15,867 nt of DNA from DATGHS01 sp035307785 (GTDB lineage Bacteria > Planctomycetota > Planctomycetia > Gemmatales > Gemmataceae): contig DATGHS010000267.1 of assembly GCA_035307785.1 (NCBI GenBank), forward strand, positions 1-15,867. The letters run 5' to 3'. The position numbers were made by a program, and so were the translations under genes. Positions 6,277 to 12,525 of the stretch are shown here, piece after piece. Each line of letters opens with the position of its first letter. Position 1 is the stretch's first letter. The notes below the pieces were generated by a model that had not been told where the DNA came from, made no database searches, and saw nothing but the letters and a program-made list of their open reading frames with translations.

Positions 6277-7797
6277 ATGCCGGCGACTATTTCTGTCTCA
6301 TCGATGTGCCAGACGCTGGTGAAGAGCCGGCTCATGTCGGCCGACGAGACCAAGGCGGTCTATCAGCGCTGGGCGAAGGAATCTCGCGATCCCGAAGACG
6401 TGGACGCATTCCGTTTATTTCTGGTGAAGCAGAAGTACGTAACGGAATATCAGGCCGCGTTGCTGGCACATGGGCGGAGCGAAGGCTACTTTATTGAGCG
6501 CTACAAGATTCTGGAGCGCATCGGCCAGGGGCGCATGGCCGGCGTGTATCGCGCGGTCGCGGATGATGGACGAACCGTAGCTGTGAAGGTGCTGCCGCCG
6601 TCGAAGTCGCATGAGCCGCAGCTGCTGAGCCGTTTTCAGCGCGAAACGCGCATGGCTCAGAAGCTGCACCACCCCAACGTGGTGCGAACGCTCGACGTGG
6701 GCGAATATAACGGCGTCTATTTCATGGTGATGGAATGCCTGGTCGGCGAAACGCTCGACGAGGTCTTGCAGCGCCGCAAGACGCTGCCCATGGCCGAAGC
6801 GGTGCGGCTGGTGCACCAAGCGCTATTGGGGCTTCAGCACATTCATGAACAGGGGATGATCCACCGCGACCTCAAGCCCGCCAATCTCATGCTAGTTCCG
6901 CAGAATGAACACGCTGGTGAAGACACCACGTTGCGCTCAACAGTGAAAATCCTCGACATTGGCCTGGGCCGGGCGATGTTCAAGGAGACGTTGGAACAAG
7001 ACAACACCGATTCGCTGCTCACCGGCGAGGGCGTGTTGCTGGGCACGCCGGATTACCTGGCCCCCGAGCAAGCCCGCAACGCGCATTCGGCCGATATTCG
7101 CTCTGATATCTATAGCCTGGGCTGCGTGCTGTATCATGCCTTGGCCGGGCAGCCGCCGTTTGCTGACAGCAACATGCTCAGTCAGATTGTGCGTCATGCG
7201 ACCGAGCCGCCGAAGCTGGTGCGCGAGTTTTGTCCGGATATTCCCGACGGATTGCAACAAGTAGTGAATTTCATGCTGGCCAAAGACCCGGCCGCCCGGT
7301 ATGCCACACCGGGAAAAGCCGCCGCCGTGCTGGAGATGTTTTTGCCGGCCGAACCGTCGCTCATCACCGTGGAGATGCCAAGTCCCATGAAACCGGACGA
7401 ACCCAAGCCGCCGCATCCACCGCCCGCCACGTCGCCGGGAGAAATCCCGATGGGCAAGTTCGTAAGCGCTGGCGGCAAGGCAGAGAAGGCGGCGAAAAAG
7501 GATAAGCCAAAGCCGGCGGAAGCACCGCTGCCGCCGGTGGTGCCGACGCCAGCGCCTTCGGCCCAACCCGCCGTTCCGGCGCCGCAACCGGATGAATACG
7601 ACGTGGAACTGGTGCCGATTCCATTTCCGCCGGCGGTCATACCCAGGAAGCCAGGCTCGCGGCGAAGCCTGCTCGACCTGGACCGGCGCGATTTTATCAT
7701 GCTCGGGACCGGCATGGTGGGCGGGCTGCTCGCCATCCTCGCGGCCATCGGGCTAAACAAGTTGGCCAACCGCAAGCCGCCGGAAGGTGACAAGTGA
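6277..7797 (+). CDS. Hanks-type Ser/Thr protein kinase with C-terminal membrane anchor (kinase 2)
   Basis: 506 residues. Positions 1-75 form a helical N-terminal extension (DVDAFRLFLVKQKYVTEYQA is its core), a layout I know from planctomycete kinases. The kinase domain (about 76-356) has a variant glycine loop IGQGRMAGVY (82-91) in which the third glycine is Ala88, ATP lysine K104, the likely alpha-C glutamate E123, HRDLKPAN (196-203, D198), DIG instead of DFG (227-229) and APE (262-264). A Pro/Ala/Lys-rich linker (about 366-460) follows, then RRDFIMLGTG and a single hydrophobic helix (about 474-494), ending with 12 residues. The protein is therefore a tail-anchored or C-terminally inserted membrane kinase with little outside the membrane. 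ATG 6277 is supported by GAGAAG at 6266-6271. The stop codon overlaps the GTG start of the nagA-like gene (GTGA), indicating translational coupling. Confidence 0.92.
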   Translation: MPATISVSSMCQTLVKSRLMSADETKAVYQRWAKESRDPEDVDAFRLFLVKQKYVTEYQAALLAHGRSEGYFIERYKILERIGQGRMAGVYRAVADDGRTVAVKVLPPSKSHEPQLLSRFQRETRMAQKLHHPNVVRTLDVGEYNGVYFMVMECLVGETLDEVLQRRKTLPMAEAVRLVHQALLGLQHIHEQGMIHRDLKPANLMLVPQNEHAGEDTTLRSTVKILDIGLGRAMFKETLEQDNTDSLLTGEGVLLGTPDYLAPEQARNAHSADIRSDIYSLGCVLYHALAGQPPFADSNMLSQIVRHATEPPKLVREFCPDIPDGLQQVVNFMLAKDPAARYATPGKAAAVLEMFLPAEPSLITVEMPSPMKPDEPKPPHPPPATSPGEIPMGKFVSAGGKAEKAAKKDKPKPAEAPLPPVVPTPAPSAQPAVPAPQPDEYDVELVPIPFPPAVIPRKPGSRRSLLDLDRRDFIMLGTGMVGGLLAILAAIGLNKLANRKPPEGDK

Positions 7798-8927
7798 GCG
7801 AAGAGCTGCGGCTGCGTGGCAAACATTACACAACCGGCGAGCGCATCGACGTCGCTTGCCGCGATGGGCGGATCGAGTCCGTTACCCCGGCCGGCGCTGG
7901 CAAAGTCGATCACGAAGCGCAATGGATTGCACCGGCCTTTTTCGATCTGCAAATCAATGGCTGCGACGGCATTAGCTTCAATTCCGACGCGCTCACGATC
8001 GAAGACATTCGCCACGTGGTCGAAGTCTGCCGCCGGCATGGCATCGCGGGCCTGTGCCCCACGCTGATTACGAATTCATACGAAGCACTGGCTCACGGCT
8101 TCGCGACGCTGGCGAAGGCTTGCGACTCGGATTCAGCTCTGAATCGAGCACTGCCCTGCTTCCATCTCGAGGGGCCGTATATCTCGTCGGAGGAGGGCCC
8201 GCGCGGAGCGCATCCGCGGGCACATGTCCGTAAGCCGGATTGGGATGAGTTTCAGCGCTGGCAGGGGGCGGCCGGTGGCCGCGTACGACTCGTGACGCTG
8301 GCCCCGGAGCTGGAAGGCGCGCTGCCGTTCATCGAGACGTTGACCGCGAGCGGTGTGGTCGTCGCCGTCGGCCACACCGCCGCGACGAATTCGCAAATTC
8401 GCGCTGCCATCAAGGCGGGGGCGAAGCTGAGCACGCACCTGGGCAACGGCGCGCATGCGATGCTGCCGCGGCACGATAACTATGTTTGGGAACAACTTGC
8501 CGCCGACGAGCTGTGGGCCAGCATCATTTGCGACGGTCATCATCTGCCGCCGGCCGTTATTCGTAGCATTTTGCGCGTTAAGACGCCAGCGCGCACGATC
8601 CTCACTTGCGATGCCAGCAGCCTCGCCGGGGTAGCGCCCGGTGAATACGGCCAGTGGGACCAGAAACTCGAGGTGTTGGCCGAAGGCAAGATCGTAGTAA
8701 GCGGCACGCCGTACCTGGCCGGCTCGTGGGCGTTCACCGATCTGTGCGTGGGAATTGCGGTTCGCGATGGCGGTGTGACCTTGGCCGAAGCGATCGACAT
8801 GGCGAGCGCGCGGCCACGCGAGTTGCTGCGCCTGCCGCCGCAGCGATTGCAGGCGGGGGATAGGGCGGAGTTGATATTGTTTAATTGGTCTAATCAAGAG
8901 GGAACAGTGATTCGCCACGTAACGTAG
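7794..8927 (+). CDS. nagA: N-acetylglucosamine-6-phosphate deacetylase-like amidohydrolase
   Basis: 377 residues, the usual NagA size (about 380). NagA removes acetate from GlcNAc-6-phosphate to give glucosamine-6-phosphate, feeding amino sugars into glycolysis or cell-wall synthesis in the cytoplasm. Visible family features: APAFFDLQINGCDG (46-59, with Gln/Asn in place of the HxH of other amidohydrolases, as in E. coli NagA), metal ligand E126 in HLEGPYIS, H194 in VAVGHTAAT, H215 in STHLGNGAHAM, CDGHHLP (246-252) and the catalytic Asp273 in LTCDASSLAG. E. coli has THLYNAM where this protein has THLGNGAHAM, so it belongs to a diverged branch and its exact substrate is less certain. The GTG start overlaps the stop of kinase 2 by 4 bases and has GGAAGG at 7782-7787. 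It ends before a hairpin shared with the convergent tpiA. Confidence 0.85.
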   Translation: MSEELRLRGKHYTTGERIDVACRDGRIESVTPAGAGKVDHEAQWIAPAFFDLQINGCDGISFNSDALTIEDIRHVVEVCRRHGIAGLCPTLITNSYEALAHGFATLAKACDSDSALNRALPCFHLEGPYISSEEGPRGAHPRAHVRKPDWDEFQRWQGAAGGRVRLVTLAPELEGALPFIETLTASGVVVAVGHTAATNSQIRAAIKAGAKLSTHLGNGAHAMLPRHDNYVWEQLAADELWASIICDGHHLPPAVIRSILRVKTPARTILTCDASSLAGVAPGEYGQWDQKLEVLAEGKIVVSGTPYLAGSWAFTDLCVGIAVRDGGVTLAEAIDMASARPRELLRLPPQRLQAGDRAELILFNWSNQEGTVIRHVT

Positions 8928-8933
8928 AGCGGG

Positions 8934-8973
8934 ATTTATTCCGTTCCCGGCAAAGTCGCAGAGCGGAATAAAT
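8934..8973. terminator. Bidirectional hairpin terminator between convergent nagA and tpiA
   Basis: ATTTATTCCGTTC (8934-8946) pairs with GAGCGGAATAAAT (8961-8973) over 13 positions, with one G-T wobble and a 14-base loop. It sits in the 59 bases between two converging genes. T residues trail the + strand stem (TTTCGT), and on the other strand the stem is also AT-rich at its foot, so it can plausibly serve both directions. Confidence 0.7.
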
Positions 8974-8986
8974 TTCGTACTACTAT

Positions 8987-9745
8987 TCAAAATGCGGCCA
9001 GTACTATCTTCACAAACGAATCCGCCTGCAAGCTCGCGCCGCCCACCAGCGCGCCATCGACATCGGGTTGGCCCATCAGTGTTGCGGCGTTCTCCGGCTT
9101 CACGCTGCCGCCGTATTGGATGACCAGTGCTTGTGCGGCGGCGGCGCTGAACAGCTGGCTGAAGCGCCAACGGATGAAGTTGTGGGCATGCTGGGCCTGC
9201 TCGGGCGTGGCATTCCTCCCGGTACCGATGGCCCAAACCGGCTCGTAGGCGATCACGAGTCGCGAGAGCCGCTCGGCCGGGATGTCCTTCAGGCCCCAAG
9301 TGAGTTGATTGTCGAGGACAGCCTCCGTCTTGTTCGCGTCACGTTCTTCGAGCTTCTCGCCCACACAGAAGATGACCCGCAACCCCGCCTCCAAAGCCGA
9401 GCGGGCCTTTTCATTTAAGAGCGCATCTTTCTCGCCAATGACGTGTCGGCGTTCGCTGTGGCCTACGATCACGTACTTGCAGCCGGCGTCGAGCAGCATG
9501 GCCGCATTCACTTCGCCGGTGAAGGCACCTTCCTTGCCGGGGTAAACGTCCTGTGCGCCCAGCGCGATCGGGCTGCCCTTCAAGACTTCCGCCACGATCG
9601 TCAGCCACGGGTAAGGCGGGCAAACGGCCACATCCACGCGCGTCTCGTTGCCAAGCTGCTGGCGAATGGCCGCCGCCAACTCGCGAGCTCCGGCCGAGAG
9701 CTTGTACATCTTCCAATTGCCAGCCACGAATTTCTTGCGAGGCAT
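8987..9745 (-). CDS. tpiA: Triosephosphate isomerase
   Basis: A 252-residue protein, standard for the family, which interconverts dihydroxyacetone phosphate and glyceraldehyde-3-phosphate in glycolysis and gluconeogenesis (a cytoplasmic dimer). All catalytic residues are visible: N10 and K12 in VAGNWKMYK, H96 in IVGHSERR, and E168 in AYEPVWAIGTG, where the flexible loop 6 follows. The phosphate-binding loops QYGGSVKPENA (210-220) and GALVGGASL (231-239) are intact. The frame is open for 8 further codons upstream, but the strong Shine-Dalgarno sequence GAGGAGGAG directly before ATG 9745 and the conserved N-terminus fix the start there. It lies 28 bases downstream of aroF on the same strand and is probably co-transcribed with it. 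A small GC palindrome (GCCGC-AA-GCGGC, 9763-9774) covers the end of aroF and the gap. Confidence 0.97.
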   Translation of the reverse strand: MPRKKFVAGNWKMYKLSAGARELAAAIRQQLGNETRVDVAVCPPYPWLTIVAEVLKGSPIALGAQDVYPGKEGAFTGEVNAAMLLDAGCKYVIVGHSERRHVIGEKDALLNEKARSALEAGLRVIFCVGEKLEERDANKTEAVLDNQLTWGLKDIPAERLSRLVIAYEPVWAIGTGRNATPEQAQHAHNFIRWRFSQLFSAAAAQALVIQYGGSVKPENAATLMGQPDVDGALVGGASLQADSFVKIVLAAF

Positions 9746-9747
9746 GT

Positions 9748-9756
9748 CTCCTCCTC
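9748..9756 (-). promoter_or_regulatory. Strong ribosome-binding site of tpiA
   Basis: On the minus strand these bases read GAGGAGGAG, two bases before the ATG at 9745-9743 by the nearest edge and about seven from the GGAGG core. This decides the tpiA start over the upstream in-frame ATG at 9769. Confidence 0.85.
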
Positions 9757-9773
9757 TGCTAGGCCGCAAGCGG

Positions 9774-10793
9774 CTAGGCCAGCATCTTCTCCATCACGCC
9801 GGCGAGCCGCTTCAAATCCTTCATCAGCACATCGTATTGATCTGGGAGCAGCGCTTGCGGGCCGTCGGAGAGCGCTTTTTCCGGGCAGCAGTGCACTTCC
9901 ACGTGGACGCCGTCGGCACCGGCGGCGAGGGCGGCGCGGGCCATGGATGGAATCAGATCCGGCCGGCCGGTGGCATGGCTCGGATCGACGATGACCGGCA
10001 AGTGACTAAGCCCCTTGATGTTCGGCACGGCGGCCAGGTCGAGCATGTTCCGCGTCGATTCCTCAAACGTGCGCACCCCGCGTTCGCACAGAACGACTTG
10101 GTTGTTGCCGGCCGAAAGGACGTACTCAGCCGACATGAGCAGATCCTTCACCGTCGCGCTCATGCCGCGTTTCAGCAGCACCGGCTTCTTGGTTTGCCCC
10201 ACTTCCTTCAAGAGATCGAAGTTCTGCATGTTGCGGGCGCCGATCTGGAGCATGTCGGCATAGCGGCAGACCATATCGACCTGCCGCGGGTCCATCACTT
10301 CCGTCACGATGGGGATGCCGTGTTTGTCGCCGGCGGCGCGGAGCATCTGCAGCCCCTGCTCGCCCAACCCTTGAAAGCTATATGGACTCGTGCGGGGCTT
10401 GAAGGCGCCGCCGCGGAGCAGATTGGCGCCGGCCGCCTTTACCCTGCGGGCGATTTCATCGAGAAACTCGACGTTCTCCACGGCACATGGGCCGGCGATC
10501 ATGCCCAGGTAGCCGCCGCCGATCTTCGTCGTCCCCACGTGCACCACCGTGTCGGCCCGGTGGAACTCGCGGCTGGCCAGCTTGAAAGGCTTCTGTACTC
10601 GCAACACCTGCTCGACGCCGGGGATGCAGTTGAAAACCTCCTCGGCCTGGGGTGCGTTCTCGTCGCCGATTGCGCCGACAATGGTGCGGCTTTGCCCCCG
10701 GCTCACATGCGGCGTAAAACCGAGTTCCCGAATCTGCTCCAACAAATGCTCGAATTGCTCGGGCGTATGATCGGGACGAAGAACAAGAATCAT
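9774..10793 (-). CDS. aroF: 3-deoxy-7-phosphoheptulonate (DAHP) synthase, type I-beta with N-terminal regulatory domain
   Basis: 339 residues. It condenses phosphoenolpyruvate and erythrose-4-phosphate to DAHP, the first step of aromatic amino-acid synthesis. Residues 1 to about 70 (MILVLRPDHTPEQFEHLLEQ onwards) match the ferredoxin-like regulatory domain of Thermotoga-type DAHP synthases, and the total length fits that form. The barrel domain shows MIAGPCAVE (about 98-106), LLRGGAFKPRTSPYSFQG (about 124-141), VTEVMDP, LQIGARNMQNF, LLKRGM, VLCERG and IVDPSHATGRPDLI, which cover the PEP/E4P and metal sites. The start at 10793 has GAGGT about five bases upstream on the minus strand. It lies downstream of pheA, separated by a repeat element, and just upstream of tpiA. 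In Thermotoga the N-terminal domain binds tyrosine or phenylalanine; feedback control here is inferred. Confidence 0.95.
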   Translation of the reverse strand: MILVLRPDHTPEQFEHLLEQIRELGFTPHVSRGQSRTIVGAIGDENAPQAEEVFNCIPGVEQVLRVQKPFKLASREFHRADTVVHVGTTKIGGGYLGMIAGPCAVENVEFLDEIARRVKAAGANLLRGGAFKPRTSPYSFQGLGEQGLQMLRAAGDKHGIPIVTEVMDPRQVDMVCRYADMLQIGARNMQNFDLLKEVGQTKKPVLLKRGMSATVKDLLMSAEYVLSAGNNQVVLCERGVRTFEESTRNMLDLAAVPNIKGLSHLPVIVDPSHATGRPDLIPSMARAALAAGADGVHVEVHCCPEKALSDGPQALLPDQYDVLMKDLKRLAGVMEKMLA

Positions 10794-10909
10794 GCTGACC
10801 TCTTCAAATACGGAATGCAGTTACAACTGCTTATATTATCATTCGTTGCCTGAAGTGATAACCGCAACATGACTGAAGAGGTAAACCTGAGCGCACGGCA
10901 AAAAGGTGA

Positions 10910-11013
10910 TAGCCCACGGATGAACACGGATCTAAACAGATGAACACAGATCATAACTTGAATTTTGATCCGTGTTCATCCGTGCAACGCAGTCCGTGTT
11001 TATCTGTGGGCTA
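10910..11013. repeat. Imperfect inverted-repeat element between pheA and aroF (ACACGGAT words)
   Basis: Bases 10910-10953 and 10966-11013 are imperfect inverted copies. The outer ends match closely: TAGCCCACGGATGAACACGG on the left against TAGCCCACAGATAAACACGG as the complement of the right end, 18 of 20. The inner ends are GAACACAGATCA against GAACACGGATCA. The arms are made of the word ACACGGAT and variants, and only 12 bases separate them. In the direction of transcription (minus strand) the element starts 8 bases after the stop of pheA and ends 116 bases before the aroF start. The 116 bases between it and aroF hold no gene. Confidence 0.85.
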
Positions 11014-11021
11014 AGTTTGTT

Positions 11022-12146
11022 TTATTCTTCCGTAATCTGCGCCATCGGAAATGAGCCCAGCACGGTGAGCATCTCGCACTTGTCGGCCAGGGAGGAAAGC
11101 GTCCGCTTGACCTTGGGATCTTCGGCGTGGCCTTCGAAGTCGACGAAGAAGATGTACTCGCTCTTCTGCGTGCGGGCCGGAAACGATTCGATCCAGGTGA
11201 GATTGATTTTGTTGGCCTTGAACAGATTCAGGGCATCGACCAGCGAGCCTGGGTGATGGCTCACTTTGAACATCACGGCCGTCTTGTCGTTGCCAGTCTT
11301 GGCGACTTCCTGGTTAGCAATCACGGCAAAGCGAGTTTCGTTGAACGGCGAGTCTTCAATGTTCGAGGCCAGGATTTTCAGTCCGTAGCGCACCGCCGCT
11401 TGCCGGCTCGCCACCGCTCCTGCCCCCGGTTCCGATTGCGCCAACCGGGCCGCGTCGGCCGTGCTGCTCACTTCATGCTGTGAGGCATGTGGCACATTCT
11501 TGGAAAGCCACGCACGGCACTGGCCCAGTGCGTTGCCCTTGCTGTACACCCGGCGAATCTCTTGCTGCTCGCAATTGGCAATCAGGTGATGATGAATACG
11601 CAAGCGGATTTCAGAGCAAATCTTCAACTGCGGCAAGCGGATGAACATCTCCAGCGTGTCGGCCACTCGGCCGTCGGTCGAATTCTCGAGCGGAACCACG
11701 CCGCAATCCACGTCTTTGCGATTCACCGCTTCGAACACCGCCGAGATGCTGTTAACCGGAATCGCTTCTACGCTCTGGCCGAATTTCTCGAGAACCGCCA
11801 AGTGACTGTAGGAATATTCACCGCCGAGATAGGCAATCTTCATGAGCCGTTGTAAGGAGCGCGAGCCGCTCATGATTTCGCGGTAAATAGCTCGAATGCT
11901 GGTGGGCTCCAGCGGGCCTTTGTTCGAATCCAGCAGATTGCGAATGACTTCTTCTTCGCGGGCTGGAGAGAAAATATCACCAGCCTGATCTTGTTTCACC
12001 CGGCCAATGTCGATGGCGAGCGAGGCGCGTTCGTTGATGAGCTTCAGGATCTGCTGATCGAGCTTATCGATCTGAGTGCGCAGCGACGTCAGCGATGCGG
12101 TGCGCCCATGTGGAGAGTTGGAGCCGCTTTCACTTTTGCGCGCCAT
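11022..12146 (-). CDS. pheA: Bifunctional chorismate mutase / prephenate dehydratase
   Basis: A 374-residue protein that makes phenylpyruvate from chorismate by way of prephenate, the committed branch to phenylalanine. The order of domains is AroQ-type chorismate mutase (about 18-100; LRTQIDKLDQQILKLINERA), prephenate dehydratase (about 102-278; VPLENSTDGRV at 151-161 and the signature TRF at 271-273), and an ACT regulatory domain (about 289-370). The dehydratase start reads YLGGEYSYSH where YLGPEGTFSH is usual. In the ACT domain the phenylalanine-binding motif ESRP is ESFP (320-323), while the preceding glycine loop (HHPGSLVDAL) is kept. ATG 12146 has GAGGTG on the minus strand with 7 bases spacing. 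It is divergent from dnaK and lies upstream of aroF, separated by a repeat element; co-transcription is likely. Confidence 0.95.
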   Translation of the reverse strand: MARKSESGSNSPHGRTASLTSLRTQIDKLDQQILKLINERASLAIDIGRVKQDQAGDIFSPAREEEVIRNLLDSNKGPLEPTSIRAIYREIMSGSRSLQRLMKIAYLGGEYSYSHLAVLEKFGQSVEAIPVNSISAVFEAVNRKDVDCGVVPLENSTDGRVADTLEMFIRLPQLKICSEIRLRIHHHLIANCEQQEIRRVYSKGNALGQCRAWLSKNVPHASQHEVSSTADAARLAQSEPGAGAVASRQAAVRYGLKILASNIEDSPFNETRFAVIANQEVAKTGNDKTAVMFKVSHHPGSLVDALNLFKANKINLTWIESFPARTQKSEYIFFVDFEGHAEDPKVKRTLSSLADKCEMLTVLGSFPMAQITEE

Positions 12147-12525
12147 CTCAGCCCACCTCGTTCCAAATTGTTGTTTGGGGTAGGGATCGGTGTTTCAATC
12201 TATGACTGACCCCTAGAGCTGTCAACGAATTACTCAAAAGAAGATGGATATATTCCAGAATTTTCGCCTCGAGCCGGAATACAATGGGCTACCAAGGAAG
12301 CCAGCAACAGCGTCACTGCCAAATTGGCAGTTTCGTTTCGTTTCAGCACGGTGGAACCCCGATGAAACGACCAGAACATTTGACGCAAATAATACGTGCA
12401 CAAAGACATATGTTCAATGAGAAGCATACTTCGCCCTTGGCATTGAACTTGCATCTTGTCCGTTATCGAGACCGGGCCAGAGAAGATACAAAACAAACAC
12501 CCTTTACAGTGAGTGAGAGCATCCT
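12147..12525. promoter_or_regulatory. Divergent pheA/dnaK control region with two palindromes
   Basis: These 379 bases separate the starts of pheA and dnaK and hold no convincing gene. ACTGCCAAATTGGCAGT (12315-12331) is a perfect palindrome with 8-base arms and one centre base, the form of a dimeric repressor site. TCGTTTCA (12338-12345) and TGAAACGA (12363-12370) form a second perfect 8-bp pair around 17 bases. No CIRCE element (TTAGCACTC-N9-GAGTGCTAA) is present, so HrcA control is not supported. A TTGACG at 12380-12385 could be a -35 box, but no good -10 lies at the right distance. GAGTGAGAG (12511-12519) is a plausible ribosome-binding site for dnaK. Confidence 0.5.

Noticed and set aside
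7194..8039. Minus-strand open frame opposite the end of kinase 2 and the start of nagA
   Set aside because: The Gly/Ser-rich part is only the complement of the Pro/Ala linker of the kinase; no start signal or domain is visible.
8133..9299. Long minus-strand open frame (388 codons) across nagA and the end of tpiA
   Set aside because: It is antisense to well-supported nagA and tpiA sequence, is very Arg-rich and has no recognisable domain. Such open frames are expected in GC-rich DNA.
9648..10853. Long plus-strand open frame (401 codons) opposite aroF
   Set aside because: It is antisense to aroF, whose motifs are complete, and its composition (many His, Arg, Gln) is that of a shadow frame.
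12380..12412. TTGACG as the -35 box of a dnaK promoter
   Set aside because: No acceptable -10 hexamer lies 16-18 bases downstream, so I do not call a promoter.
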